From: an uncultured Clostridia bacterium
GTDB taxonomy: Bacteria > Bacillota > Clostridia > Christensenellales > Borkfalkiaceae
Direction: 5' to 3'
Length of the DNA stretch: 64,000 bases
Assembly (NCBI GenBank): GCA_934271275.1
Contig: CAKQRD010000012.1
Span: forward strand, 3,569 to 67,568
A program made the position numbers and the translations under genes. The notes beneath the pieces are model-generated. The model saw only the letters and a list, made by a program, of their open reading frames with translations. It had not been told where the DNA came from and made no database searches. Of the stretch, positions 9,110-17,920 are shown in pieces. Positions within the stretch are counted from its first letter, which is position 1. Each line of letters begins with the position of its first letter.

Positions 9110-9175
9110 CCAATAGTCGCGTCTGTGGCGATGCGGTAGAAACGTTCGTGCCGTATATACGAACCTATATTGGGT
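9110..9175 (-). promoter_or_regulatory. Guanine (purine-class) riboswitch aptamer
   Basis: Read on the minus strand, the leader shows P1 halves CCAAT/ATTGG, P2 GTTCGT/ACGAAC, the invariant GTTTCTACC junction and a closing GACTAT. The L2 loop has GG and the L3 loop has CC, as needed for the kissing interaction. The C in GACTA is the position that discriminates guanine/hypoxanthine (C) from adenine (U). P3 carries one A-C mismatch. It controls xpt and, by position, the BMP-ABC genes. Binding of guanine should favour the terminator at 9010-9044. Confidence 0.93.
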
Positions 9176-9196
9176 TGAGATTTAATTTACGCTCTT

Positions 9197-9225
9197 ATTG
9201 TATCAAACTCTTAAAGTATTGTCAA
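9197..9225 (-). promoter_or_regulatory. xpt operon promoter
   Basis: On the minus strand TTGACA (9220-9225), a 17-base spacer and TACAAT (9197-9202). Transcription would begin near 9190, just before the aptamer. Confidence 0.85.
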
Positions 9226-9327
9226 TCGTTTTTACCCCGCATTTTCGCGAAATAATTTTTTTGCCGAAAAAGGTCGAATCGACGTCGCTTTTTTCTTTAT
9301 GAGCCGCGAAGGGCGAGCCGCCGAAAA

Positions 9328-9921
9328 CTATTCTTCCTCGAAATTTCTTTTAAGTCTCGACCACTCCACGCCGTCCGTCGAATAACGTTCGAGGTATTCC
9401 GCGACCTCTTCTTTGGTTTCCACGATTTTGTAGAGTTTTTTACACTCGTCGTTGATAAAGCCCTTTTCGGCCATTTCGTTCATAATTCTGTCAAGCTCGT
9501 CGTAATAGCCCTGCGAGTTGTAAATTACGATCGCCTTCTTGTGCCGGCCGAGCTGTTTTAAGGTAAGCACCTGAAAAAATTCCTCGAAAGTGCCTATCCC
9601 GCCGGGAACTATGACGAACGCTTCGCAGGTATCTTCCATCATCTGCTTTCTTTCCGCCATCGTTTCGGTAAAATGCAGTTCGTCGGCCTCGTAAAAAATG
9701 CCCTCGAAGCCGCTTTCTTTGAAAAATTCGGGAATAACGCCGAAAACGTACGCGCCCGCCGCCTTAAAGCCGCGCGCCGCCGCGCCCATAAGCCCTTCGC
9801 TCCCCGCGCCGAACACGAGAGAGTGACCTCTTTCGCCCAAAAACTTGCCGAGATTATAGCAATCTTGTTTATAAGCCTCGTCTATCTTTTCGCTTGCCGC
9901 GCCGTATACGCAAATCTTCAT
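9328..9921 (-). CDS. LOG-family protein (TIGR00730-type)
   Basis: A 197-residue Rossmann-fold protein of the LOG family, formerly called lysine-decarboxylase-like. Characterised members hydrolyse nucleoside 5'-monophosphates to base and ribose phosphate. The diagnostic PGGIGTFEE is at about 106-114 and the upstream RK pair is at 91-92. The FGAGSEGLMG loop is at 38-47. It stands alone between the purine operon and dut. Its bacterial role is uncertain; a purine-nucleotide substrate would suit the neighbourhood but is only an inference. Confidence 0.87.
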   Translation of the reverse strand: MKICVYGAASEKIDEAYKQDCYNLGKFLGERGHSLVFGAGSEGLMGAAARGFKAAGAYVFGVIPEFFKESGFEGIFYEADELHFTETMAERKQMMEDTCEAFVIVPGGIGTFEEFFQVLTLKQLGRHKKAIVIYNSQGYYDELDRIMNEMAEKGFINDECKKLYKIVETKEEVAEYLERYSTDGVEWSRLKRNFEEE

Positions 9922-10020
9922 TTTTTTCGGATAGCCTCCCGTCTTTTACCTATTTTAATTTATTTTACCCGCGGTGTCAAACGTTTACGCGGCGTTTTAC
10001 CTCTTCGCGCCTCTTTTCGT

Positions 10021-10049
10021 TTGCTTTTGCGGTCTATATATTATATAAT
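10021..10049 (+). promoter_or_regulatory. dut promoter
   Basis: TTGCTT (10021-10026), a 17-base spacer and TATAAT (10044-10049), 46 bases before the ATG at 10095. Confidence 0.7.
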
Positions 10050-10094
10050 GTTTTAAAAGATAAGGTTCTAAACAATTTAAGAGGTAAAATTTTT

Positions 10095-10577
10095 ATGAAA
10101 AGAATCGCTCAGTTTGAAAAAGTTTCCGAAAAAGAATACGCAAAGTCCGCGCCCGCAGAATTATACGACAAAATAGTTTTGCCGAGACGAGCCACCTCTG
10201 GCAGCGCGGGGTACGACTTTTTCGCGACCGAAGCCTTTACCCTGAAAGCGGGCGAAACGATTAAAATCCCCACGGGAATACGGGTAAAAATAGAGGAAGG
10301 CTGGGTACTTTCTATTTATCCGCGTTCGAGTCTCGGATTTAAATACCGCTTGACTCTCGACAACACCGTCGGCATCATCGACTCCGATTACTATTTTGCC
10401 GAAAACGAGGGGCATATTTTTATAAAAATGACCAACTGCGGAAATAAACCGCTCGCCGTGGAAGCGGGCAAGGCTTTCGCGCAAGGCGTGTTTACCGAAT
10501 ACGGCATAACCTACGACGACGATTGTTCTTGTTCGCGCACGGGCGGACTCGGCAGTACGGATAAAAAATCATTTTAA
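10095..10577 (+). CDS. dut: Deoxyuridine 5'-triphosphate nucleotidohydrolase
   Basis: Hydrolyses dUTP to dUMP, keeping uracil out of DNA. The protein is 160 residues. Motif I ATSGSAGYDFFA, motif II YPRSSLGFKYR, motif III NTVGIIDSDYY and the C-terminal motif V RTGGLGSTDKKSF are all visible, so the homotrimeric all-beta dUTPase is complete. The open frame extends upstream to 9894, but ATG 10095 follows the promoter and a GAGGTAA sequence and starts the conserved region, so the longer start is rejected. A strong terminator follows at 10700. Confidence 0.93.
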   Translation: MKRIAQFEKVSEKEYAKSAPAELYDKIVLPRRATSGSAGYDFFATEAFTLKAGETIKIPTGIRVKIEEGWVLSIYPRSSLGFKYRLTLDNTVGIIDSDYYFAENEGHIFIKMTNCGNKPLAVEAGKAFAQGVFTEYGITYDDDCSCSRTGGLGSTDKKSF

Positions 10578-10699
10578 CGATTTAATCGCATGTCGTATTT
10601 TATAAAAACAAGTCCGATTTTATAAAATACTTTTTGACGATTTAACTATTCAATCGTTTAACTTTTTAGCGAGGGGTAACGATTGTTTTAAAAATTTAT

Positions 10700-10740
10700 G
10701 CGCGCCCGCAAAGCTTTGCGGGCGCGCCGTTTTTCTGTTT
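10700..10740 (+). terminator. dut terminator
   Basis: A perfect 14-bp palindrome, GCGCGCCCGCAAAG/CTTTGCGGGCGCGC (10700-10727), followed by CCGTTTTTCTGTTTTT. A weaker AT-only hairpin (GTATTTTATAAAA and its complement, about 10603-10630) lies before it. Confidence 0.85.
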
Positions 10741-10841
10741 TTAATTATTTTTCGTCGGTTTTGCGACCGATTTTTCCGTCACCCTCCCGCCGAGTTTTCT
10801 ATCGGCTTTCCGCGATTTTTTCCGACCGCTATTCGGCGGGT

Positions 10842-11642
10842 TTATAAATCAATCGAAAATTTATAAAGGTCGCTTTTTTTAACGCCCCTGTCCTTGGCGG
10901 CTTCTTTAACCGCTTCTTTTTTGTCGTAGCCCCTGTCCATATAATATTTTATATGTTCGACCTCAGAAAGAGCGGAAAGCGCGTTTTCGGTCTCGCCCTT
11001 TTCCACGAGCAGAACGTATTCGCCCTTCGGCTCCGACGGAAGCCCTTCGGAAAGCTTGAACCTTTCCGCGCGCTCGTACAGCTTGGTTATCTCCTTAACC
11101 GCGACGGCGTTTCTCTCTCCCAGCACCTCGTAAAGCGTTTTTATATCCTTTTCCACGTCGTGCGGGGCGGAATAAAAAGCAAGCGTAAGGTCGAGATTTT
11201 TATATTTTTCGAGAAGCTCCGTTCTTTCCTTGTTTTTTTCGGGAAGAAAGCCCAAAAACGCGACCTTCGTGCCGTCGAGTCCCGAAAGCGCGAGTGCGGA
11301 AACGAAAGCGCACGCCCCCGGAATAATCGTATACGGAATATCGTTTTCGATGAGCATATTCACGAGAACCGCCCCCGGATCGGAGATGACGGGCATACCC
11401 GCGTCCGAAACGAGCGCAATGTTTTTGCCTTCTTTAAGCTTTTCCACAAGCTTTTCGCCCGACTCGCGCTCGTTGAATTTATGGTAACTTACGAGCGGCT
11501 TTTTTATTCCGTAATGATTTAAGAGAATCGCCGTGCGGCGCGTGTCCTCGCAGGCGATTTCGTCCACGGCGTTAAGCGTCTCGACGGCTCTGTACGAAAT
11601 ATCTTTTAAGTTCCCTATCGGCGTCGCGACGAGATAAAGCAT
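10842..11642 (-). CDS. rsmI: 16S rRNA (cytidine1402-2'-O)-methyltransferase
   Basis: Methylates the 2'-OH of C1402 in the 16S decoding centre using SAM. At 266 residues it has normal length. The tetrapyrrole-methylase-fold start YLVATPIGNLKDISYRAVE is at 3-21, ACEDTRRTAILLNHYGI at about 34-50 and VSDAGMPVISDPG near 79-91. It is followed, 80 bp upstream on the same strand, by the trmN6-like gene, a common RNA-modification pairing in Bacillota (yabB-rsmI). Confidence 0.95.
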   Translation of the reverse strand: MLYLVATPIGNLKDISYRAVETLNAVDEIACEDTRRTAILLNHYGIKKPLVSYHKFNERESGEKLVEKLKEGKNIALVSDAGMPVISDPGAVLVNMLIENDIPYTIIPGACAFVSALALSGLDGTKVAFLGFLPEKNKERTELLEKYKNLDLTLAFYSAPHDVEKDIKTLYEVLGERNAVAVKEITKLYERAERFKLSEGLPSEPKGEYVLLVEKGETENALSALSEVEHIKYYMDRGYDKKEAVKEAAKDRGVKKSDLYKFSIDL

Positions 11643-11724
11643 AAATTTTTCTCCTTTTTTCCGAATAACCCCGAAAATTCCGATTTTTGTTCCGTTTTCC
11701 GTTTCGCAGTAAAAGAAAGCTGCT

Positions 11725-12390
11725 CTAATTTTCGGCGTTGCGAAGTATTTTCATTCCGCTTTTGCCGCCCTTTACCGCTTCCACCATAAATAAATACGGC
11801 TCTTTTCCCGCCGCCTCTACGAGTTGAAGCCTTTTCGGCTCTAAATTCGCGCCGCGGAGCGCGCATAAAACGTCCGCCAACCTGTCCGCGCGGTGAACGA
11901 TGCACGTTCTCCCGCCGAATTTGAGCGCGGCGGCAACGGCTTTTACAAGCTCCTCCGCGGTAAGGGCGATTTCACGCCTGCAAATCGCGACGGTCTCGCT
12001 TTTATCGTGCGCGCCGGAAGCCGCGGGCATATACGGCGGATTGCATAAAACGAGCGAAAACTTGCCGTAATATTCCTTGTCTATATCCTGAACCCTGCAA
12101 TTAACGGCGGAAAATTTATCCGAAAGCCCGTTTCTCTCTATGCTTTTGACGGACAACTCGAAAAGCGGCTTTTGCAGCTCGAAAAAGGTGACGCTTTTAA
12201 TAAGCCCCGCATTAAGCCCGTAAAAATTGAAGCCGACTATCCCGCTTCCCGAGCAAAAATCGGCTACCACGTCACCTTTTTTCGCTGCCGCGAAACGGCT
12301 TAACAGCACCGAATCGGAAGTGAATCGGTACAGCTCGTCGTCCTGATAAATTTTTATGCCGCAAAGCCCCAAGTCCTCGGTTTCGAGCAT
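11725..12390 (-). CDS. tRNA1(Val) (adenine37-N6)-methyltransferase-like protein
   Basis: A 221-residue class I SAM methyltransferase of the YabB/TrmN6 group. The SAM loop DFCSGSGIVGF is at 44-54 and the adenine-N6 catalytic motif NPPY at 117-120. The N-terminal LGLCGIKIYQDDELYRFTSDSVLLSRFA is typical of the family. By homology it modifies A37 of one tRNA; the exact substrate in this lineage is unproven. It lies in the same direction as rsmI and probably shares its transcript. Confidence 0.85.
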   Translation of the reverse strand: MLETEDLGLCGIKIYQDDELYRFTSDSVLLSRFAAAKKGDVVADFCSGSGIVGFNFYGLNAGLIKSVTFFELQKPLFELSVKSIERNGLSDKFSAVNCRVQDIDKEYYGKFSLVLCNPPYMPAASGAHDKSETVAICRREIALTAEELVKAVAAALKFGGRTCIVHRADRLADVLCALRGANLEPKRLQLVEAAGKEPYLFMVEAVKGGKSGMKILRNAEN

Positions 12391-12522
12391 ATGTCCTCCT
12401 CCCCGCGTTTCGCCCGCCGCCCGCCACGTTTTTCACAACTCTCACTCGCGGTCGTTCTCTCCCGTCGCGTTTCAATCGCTTTCCTTTCAAACGTTTAAGC
12501 AAAAAACGTTTATAAAAACTTA

Positions 12523-12560
12523 TTAAGGCGCGAAAAAATTTTTCGCGCCTTAAAAGATTT
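12523..12560. terminator. Terminator after ferredoxin
   Basis: TTAAGGCGCGAAAAA and its complement (12523-12553) form a 15-bp stem with a one-base loop. It is symmetric, but only minus-strand genes lie to its right, so it ends the ferredoxin transcript. Confidence 0.8.
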
Positions 12561-12570
12561 CTTTTAGAAT

Positions 12571-12744
12571 TTACTCATCTTCGGAAATAGCACCGACGGG
12601 GCAACCCGCCGCACAAGCGCCGCAGCTCAAACAAGCTTCGGGGTCTATGTTGTACCGGGTATCGCCCTGACTTATCGCGCCGACGGGGCAAGTCTCTGCA
12701 CAAGAACCGCACGAAATACACTGATCGCTGATTTTAAATGCCAT
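12571..12744 (-). CDS. Ferredoxin, 2x[4Fe-4S]
   Basis: A 57-residue clostridial-type ferredoxin that carries low-potential electrons in the cytoplasm. Two cluster motifs are complete: CISCGSCAETCPVGAI (9-24) and CLSCGACAAGCPVGAI (38-53). The ATG at 12744 follows the strong Shine-Dalgarno GGAGGTG on the minus strand. It is a single gene with its own terminator. Its presence fits an anaerobic fermentative metabolism. Confidence 0.96.
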   Translation of the reverse strand: MAFKISDQCISCGSCAETCPVGAISQGDTRYNIDPEACLSCGACAAGCPVGAISEDE

Positions 12745-12805
12745 AATAGTACACCTCCGTGTTTATTGCTTATATTTTATCACACTTTTTTCGTTTTGTA
12801 AACGG

Positions 12806-13711
12806 TTAATCGGAAATTTCCTCGGGAATATCCGTTAAATCTTCCGAATCGTCTTTGTCACCGCCGTTTCCGCATTCCGCGCAACCGCCGCAGGTCTTTT
12901 TGAATTTCAGCTCCGCGGACGGGAAATCTTTATAAACCTCGCCGCCGCCGTCTTTGGGAATTTTGACCTTGGTAATCATACGGAGCATATCGTTTGAAAC
13001 GGCTATGCCGTTGCCTTCGGGAGTGCCGACGGTCGAGCCTATCTTCGGCACTTTCTTGCAGGCGACCTCGTAGTAATCGTTTTCGTATTCCAGACAACAC
13101 ATAAGCCTGCCGCAAAGCCCGCTTATCTTGCCGGGGTTAAGGTGCAGTCCCTGATTTTTCGCCATTTTTATGGTGACTTTGCCGAAGTCGGTAAGACTTC
13201 CCGCACAACAGCACGTTCTGCCGCACGGCGCGATGCCGCCGAGTATGCGCGTTTCGTCTCTTATTCCCACCTGACGAAGCTCTATTCTCAAATGGAAATG
13301 CGCGGCGAGAAGCTTTACGAGTTCTCTGAAATCCACGCGTTTTTCGGAGGAAAAGAAGTACGAAAGCTTTTTGCCGTCGAAGGAAAATTCGCAACCGATA
13401 AGCTTCATAGAAAGCCCCGCTTCGGCGATTTTTTCTTCCGCGTAGCGCATCGCTTCGGGAATTTTTTCCGCGTTCTCTTTAATTCGCTTTTCGTCCGCTT
13501 CCGTAGCTTTTCTCGTGACGGGTTTGAGCGGGTGCAGAATTTTATCGTCCGGCACGTCTTTCACGTCGAACACGACGATAGCGTATTCCGGACCTTTCGC
13601 GGTGTCTACGATAACGCCCGAACCCTCTTTATAATGCGAGGTTTCGCTCTCGGGCGAGAAATAATATATTTTAGGGGTGTTTTTGAATTTTACGCCTAAT
13701 ACTTTTGCCAT
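12806..13711 (-). CDS. ricT: RicT (YaaT), PSP1-family regulatory protein
   Basis: A 301-residue PSP1 protein. In Bacillus RicT works with RicA and RicF in an Fe-S complex that guides RNase Y and affects sporulation and biofilm entry. The PSP1 C-terminal domain spans about 60-145. A cysteine-rich segment follows: CGRTCCCAGSLTDFGKV, then LCGRLMCCLEYE; a late CGGCAECG lies near the C-terminus. The gene overlaps holB by 16 bp and follows tmk-holB, the classical Bacillota order. Confidence 0.9.
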   Translation of the reverse strand: MAKVLGVKFKNTPKIYYFSPESETSHYKEGSGVIVDTAKGPEYAIVVFDVKDVPDDKILHPLKPVTRKATEADEKRIKENAEKIPEAMRYAEEKIAEAGLSMKLIGCEFSFDGKKLSYFFSSEKRVDFRELVKLLAAHFHLRIELRQVGIRDETRILGGIAPCGRTCCCAGSLTDFGKVTIKMAKNQGLHLNPGKISGLCGRLMCCLEYENDYYEVACKKVPKIGSTVGTPEGNGIAVSNDMLRMITKVKIPKDGGGEVYKDFPSAELKFKKTCGGCAECGNGGDKDDSEDLTDIPEEISD

Positions 13712-14679
13712 TTATGTTTCCCCTCCAGAACGGAAAACAACAGTTTTTCGACGAGCATTGTCCCGCCGCCGTTGAATTTTTTTATTCTTTTCGCTTCCGT
13801 AACCTTTTCGAGCGCGTATATAAGCGCGGCTGTGTTATAGCCCTCCGCGGCTTTCGTCTCCCTTAACGCCCGCTTGTCCTGCACGAGGCTTCCTTTCCCC
13901 TCGCGGTAAGCGAGAAGGTCGCGAAGGAGCAGCTCGAACACCGACAAAAACTCGTCGAGGTCGGATTTTAAGGACGTGATTTTTATCGAATATTTAAGCA
14001 CGTCTCGGCTGGATTTCATACCCGTCAGCACGCTTACCGCCGTTTCCGTGACCGCCGCGAGGTTTTCGTCGCCGTAAAGGGCGAGAGCGTTTCCGAGCGT
14101 TCCATCCGACAGCGCGACCGCGGAAGCGAGCTTTGCCGCGTCCGGACATTCGTTTTTCAGCGCGCCCGTTATTTTATCCGCCGAAAAAGCGGGGATTTCC
14201 AGCTTTTTAGTTCTCGAACGCACGGTGGGAAGAAGCGGATATTCGCTCGTTCCGCCGATAAGGATATGCACGCCTGCGGGCGGCTCTTCCAAGGTTTTCA
14301 AAAGCTTGTTCTGCGCGGAAGCGTTCATCGTTTCCGCACCCGTTAAGACGAACACCTTTTTGTCGCCTTCGACGGGTTTTAAGTTGGTTTTTTCTATAAG
14401 GTCCGCGACGTCTTCCGCAGTAACGGAAGCACCCGCTCGCGGATAAAAATAAACGTCGGGATGAGTCTCCTCTTCTATAAGCCGACAGTTTCTGCATTTG
14501 CCGCACGGCTCTTTCGCCTCGCAGACGATAACCCGCGCGAGAATTTTAAGGTAATCTTTTATAAAGGTTTTATCCGCCGAAATAACGAGATACGCGTGGG
14601 AAAGTCTGCCGCCTTCCTTATCGCCGAAAACGGTTTTATAAGCTACCGTATCCTTTAAGAGCGGAAAAAGCTCCTTCAT
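13696..14679 (-). CDS. holB: DNA polymerase III subunit delta prime
   Basis: A 327-residue clamp-loader subunit that helps load the sliding clamp encoded by dnaN in this same window. The zinc module CEAKEPCGKCRNCRLIEEETHPD lies at about 53-75, and the delta' segment NKLLKTLEEPPAG near 135 is clear. The usual Walker A glycines are missing: the segment reads HAYLVISADKTFIKDY, so it should not hydrolyse ATP, which agrees with delta' being the structural stator. It overlaps tmk by 4 bp and ricT by 16 bp, so the three genes are translationally coupled. Confidence 0.9.
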   Translation of the reverse strand: MKELFPLLKDTVAYKTVFGDKEGGRLSHAYLVISADKTFIKDYLKILARVIVCEAKEPCGKCRNCRLIEEETHPDVYFYPRAGASVTAEDVADLIEKTNLKPVEGDKKVFVLTGAETMNASAQNKLLKTLEEPPAGVHILIGGTSEYPLLPTVRSRTKKLEIPAFSADKITGALKNECPDAAKLASAVALSDGTLGNALALYGDENLAAVTETAVSVLTGMKSSRDVLKYSIKITSLKSDLDEFLSVFELLLRDLLAYREGKGSLVQDKRALRETKAAEGYNTAALIYALEKVTEAKRIKKFNGGGTMLVEKLLFSVLEGKHKWQKY

Positions 14680-15299
14680 AAAACTCCTCTTTCTTTAAGC
14701 GCGGCGATGATTTTTTCGTGCGTTTCGTTCTTTTCTCCCGAACAGTCTATCGGAATAATTCTGTCAGGAGATTTTTCCGCGAGTTCCAGATACCCTTCGT
14801 ACACGCGGTTATGAAATTCCAAGCCCGAAAGCTCCACTCTGTCCTTTTTATCCGCGCCGCCTTTTCTCTTGAACGCCGCTTCGGGGCTTAAATTAAGAAA
14901 AATCGTACAATCGGGCGTGAAATTTTTTATCGCGTAATCGTTGATTTTTTCCACGAAATCGTAACCGAGACCGCGCGCTTTTCCCTGATACGCGAACGAA
15001 GAATCCACGAATCTGTCGCATATCACGAGGCAGCCCTCTTCAAGCTTTTTTCCGACGACCTCTTTAAGCAGCTGAACGCGCGCGGCGGCGTATAAAAGAG
15101 CCTCGCACTCGTCCGTCATCGCGACGTTTTTCCCGTCCAAAATAACGCGGCGGATCTGTTCGGAAATCTCCGTTCCGCCCGGTTCGCGCGTAAGATAATA
15201 CTTTACGCCCGCCGTATTAAGATATTCTTCGAGCATCGCTATCTGGCGGGACTTGCCCACCCCTTCGCACCCCTCGAAGGTGATAAATTTACCTTTCAT
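14676..15299 (-). CDS. tmk: Thymidylate kinase
   Basis: Phosphorylates dTMP to dTDP for DNA synthesis. The protein is 207 residues. The P-loop FEGCEGVGKSRQ (8-19; the more common GxxGxGKS/T form), the DR motif CDRFVDSSFAYQG near 94-106 and the TREPGGTEISEQIR segment near 37-50 are all present. Start ATG 15299 lies 21 bp after the membrane-protein gene and its stop overlaps holB, giving a tmk-holB-ricT operon. Confidence 0.95.
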   Translation of the reverse strand: MKGKFITFEGCEGVGKSRQIAMLEEYLNTAGVKYYLTREPGGTEISEQIRRVILDGKNVAMTDECEALLYAAARVQLLKEVVGKKLEEGCLVICDRFVDSSFAYQGKARGLGYDFVEKINDYAIKNFTPDCTIFLNLSPEAAFKRKGGADKKDRVELSGLEFHNRVYEGYLELAEKSPDRIIPIDCSGEKNETHEKIIAALKERGVL

Positions 15300-15320
15300 T
15301 ATTATAAAATTACCGAAAAA

Positions 15321-16343
15321 TCAGTTAAAAATCGAATATATATCGCTGAATTCTTCCACGAGTTTGTTTATAAAACTCACCGTCTCGAACTGCAAATCGT
15401 ACAGCTTCGCTTCTTTGACGTTATAAAAATCGAACAGAACGAGCGTTACGCCCTCCGCGGTGTCTTTGCCAGAAACGCGAAGATATTCGGAAACGTTCTT
15501 CCCGCCCGTAAGCTTTTCGACTTTAAGCCCGTACGCGGCGTTTTCTCTGCCCTCCGAAATTTCGCGGTCCACCGCCTTCCGATAGCTCTCTTTGTCTCTG
15601 TCGTCCGCGTTCGCAAGGGTGTATTCGTACTTCGTATAAGTATTAAACAGTCCGTTTTCCTTGCCGTATTCAAGAAGGTAACCGAACTTTTTCATTTCAA
15701 GGCAGAGCTTTTTAATTCTGCCCTTTTCAAGCTCCTTGCCCTCCGCCTTCTGCGCGTCCGAGCGGAAGCGGTTATCGCCTTTCATTCTTTCGGTAAAGCG
15801 CGCTTCTATCTTTCCTTCGTCGAGATTATTATAGTCGTAAACGAGCTTTACCCTTTCCTCGTAAGAAGCGGAGGAAAACTCGGCTTTAAGAAAGGTCGAA
15901 AGATAATTCACGCCGTCCGAAAAAAGCCTGTCGTAGGTATAAACGGAGTTGCCGTCTACTACGCTTTTGAACCTCGACGCGCCGTTTTCGTCCTCGGTCG
16001 CGTCGGTAAAAATCGCGTCGCCCTCGTAAACGGAAAGGCGCACGGACAAAACGTTGTATTGAGAAGAAAGCTGTTCGTACGAAACGTCTAGCACGTCGTA
16101 GCCGAACGTTTTTTTGCCGTCCTCGCCGATAATCAGGTCGAAAAGCCCGCCGTCGCTGCCCGCAACGACGTTTTCGTCGTAATAATATTTGAACTGCTGT
16201 CCCGAAGTGAGCCTGACGGCGGACACCGAGTACACGAGTTCCCACAAAACTATCGCGGCGACTATAACGATTATCATCAGAATCCATTCGTAAGAAAGAT
16301 AATCGGATAATCTTTTTCTGGTTAGCTTGTTATCCATTTCCAT
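15321..16343 (-). CDS. Single-pass membrane protein, unknown function
   Basis: I do not recognise this 340-residue protein. Residues about 20-42 form one hydrophobic anchor (WILMIIVIVAAIVLWELVYSV) after a short basic N-terminus. The remaining 300 residues are hydrophilic and probably extracytoplasmic, rich in Tyr, Asp and Lys, with no cysteines apart from one and no recognisable catalytic motif. It lies 21 bp upstream of tmk and 68 bp after lysS on the same strand, so it is probably cotranscribed with replication and translation genes, but that does not reveal its job. ATG 16337 is an alternative start. Confidence 0.6.
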   Translation of the reverse strand: MEMDNKLTRKRLSDYLSYEWILMIIVIVAAIVLWELVYSVSAVRLTSGQQFKYYYDENVVAGSDGGLFDLIIGEDGKKTFGYDVLDVSYEQLSSQYNVLSVRLSVYEGDAIFTDATEDENGASRFKSVVDGNSVYTYDRLFSDGVNYLSTFLKAEFSSASYEERVKLVYDYNNLDEGKIEARFTERMKGDNRFRSDAQKAEGKELEKGRIKKLCLEMKKFGYLLEYGKENGLFNTYTKYEYTLANADDRDKESYRKAVDREISEGRENAAYGLKVEKLTGGKNVSEYLRVSGKDTAEGVTLVLFDFYNVKEAKLYDLQFETVSFINKLVEEFSDIYSIFN

Positions 16344-16411
16344 TCCTCGGAAGATTTTCTCCCCCGACTCTCTTTTTTCCCGCTTTACGGTCTTTTATTC
16401 CGTTCCCGAAA

Positions 16412-17920
16412 TTATTTTATGGGCTTCATCGTCGGGAAGAGAATTACGTCTCTTATAGACGCGCTGTCCGTTAAAAGCATCACGAGTCTGTCCACGCCGA
16501 AGCCGAGTCCGCCCGTCGGGGGCATACCGTATTCCATCGCGGTCACGAAATCCTCGTCCACCTTCGCGTCGTTGCCGCCCTTCGCGCGCTTTTCCGCGAC
16601 CTGCTTTACGAATCTTTCGCGCTGGTCTATCGGATCGTTAAGCTCGGAGAACGCGTTGCCCATTTCCCTCGCGTATATAAAATACTCGAACCTTTCGGTA
16701 AACGCGGGATCGGTGGTTTTACGCTTTGCGAGCGGAGAATTTTCCACGGGGTAATCGTAAATTATGGTCGGCTGCATAAGCTCGTCCTCCACGAACGCCT
16801 CGAAAAACGCGATAAGAACGTGACCTTTGGTAGCGTTTTCGCCCTCTTCCACGTTTACGCCCTTCGCTTTCGCGGCGGCGCGGGCTTCTTCGTCCGTTTT
16901 CCAGTCGTCGTAACGAACTCCCGCGTATTTTTCGACAGCCTCTTTCATCGTGAGGCGTTGCCACGGGCTTTCCATATCTATTTCCACGCCCTGATAGGTA
17001 ATTTTAGCCGAGCCGCAAACCTTAATCGCGATTTTGCGGTACATATCCTCGATTATATCCATCATTTCGTGATAATCGCTGTATGCCTGATACATTTCCA
17101 CGGTGGTGAACTCGGGGTTATGCGACCTGTCCATACCCTCGTTACGGAAAATTCTGCCGACCTCGTACACTCTGTCGAAGCCGCCGATTATAAGACGTTT
17201 TAAGTAAAGCTCCGTTTCTATGCGGAGATACATATCTATATCGAGCGCGTTGTGATGGGTTTTGAAAGGTCTTGCCGCCGCGCCTATTTCGAGCGGTTGC
17301 AAAACGGGGGTGTCCACTTCGAGATACCCTATTCCGTCGAGGTATTCGCGTATCGCGGACATAATTTTTGAACGCGCCACGAAGGTCTTTTTAACCTCGG
17401 GGTTCGCGATTAAATCTATTTCGCGCTGACGATAGCGGGTGTCCTCGTCCTTTAAGCCGTGAAATTTTTCGGGAAGAGGAAGAAGAGACTTTGCGAGAAG
17501 CTCTATGTGCTGAGCGTGTACGGAAATTTCACCCGTGCGCGTTTTGAACACGAAGCCCGTTATTCCCACGATGTCGCCGATGTCGTAATCCTTAAACGCA
17601 ACGTAGTCGTCGCCCAGCTCGTTTATGGAAAGGTAGCTTTGTATCGTACCCTGACCGTCGAGAATGACGGCAAAGGAAGCCTTGCCCATAATGCGCTTGC
17701 TTACCAGCCTTCCCGCAATGCCGACCGTCTGATTTTCGTATTTATCGTAGTTGTTCTTAACGTCTCCGCTCAACGCGGTTCTGTCGTAGCGTACCTTTTC
17801 AAAGGGGTTTTTGCCCGCGGCTTTAAGGGCGTCGAGTTTTGCTCTTCTGATTTTCAATATTTCGCTTAAATCGAGTTCTTCTGCGGGAGCCGCCGCGTTT
17901 ACGTTTTTATTTTCTTCCAT
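16412..17920 (-). CDS. lysS: Lysyl-tRNA synthetase, class II
   Basis: Charges tRNA-Lys. The protein is 502 residues. An OB-fold anticodon-binding domain (about 60-165, QTVGIAGRLVSKRIMGKASF) precedes the class II core. Motif 2 is FRNEGMDRSHNPEFTTVEMY and motif 3 is GLGFGVDRLVMLLTDS near the C-terminus. The extra N-terminal stretch NVNAAAPAEELDLS is low-complexity. The gene is separated from greA by a 324-bp gap without a gene and precedes the membrane protein and tmk in the same direction. Confidence 0.97.
   Translation of the reverse strand: MEENKNVNAAAPAEELDLSEILKIRRAKLDALKAAGKNPFEKVRYDRTALSGDVKNNYDKYENQTVGIAGRLVSKRIMGKASFAVILDGQGTIQSYLSINELGDDYVAFKDYDIGDIVGITGFVFKTRTGEISVHAQHIELLAKSLLPLPEKFHGLKDEDTRYRQREIDLIANPEVKKTFVARSKIMSAIREYLDGIGYLEVDTPVLQPLEIGAAARPFKTHHNALDIDMYLRIETELYLKRLIIGGFDRVYEVGRIFRNEGMDRSHNPEFTTVEMYQAYSDYHEMMDIIEDMYRKIAIKVCGSAKITYQGVEIDMESPWQRLTMKEAVEKYAGVRYDDWKTDEEARAAAKAKGVNVEEGENATKGHVLIAFFEAFVEDELMQPTIIYDYPVENSPLAKRKTTDPAFTERFEYFIYAREMGNAFSELNDPIDQRERFVKQVAEKRAKGGNDAKVDEDFVTAMEYGMPPTGGLGFGVDRLVMLLTDSASIRDVILFPTMKPIK

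Noticed and set aside
9894..10094. 67-codon N-terminal extension of dut
   Set aside because: It includes the promoter and overlaps the start of the LOG-family gene; the dUTPase family starts at ATG 10095.
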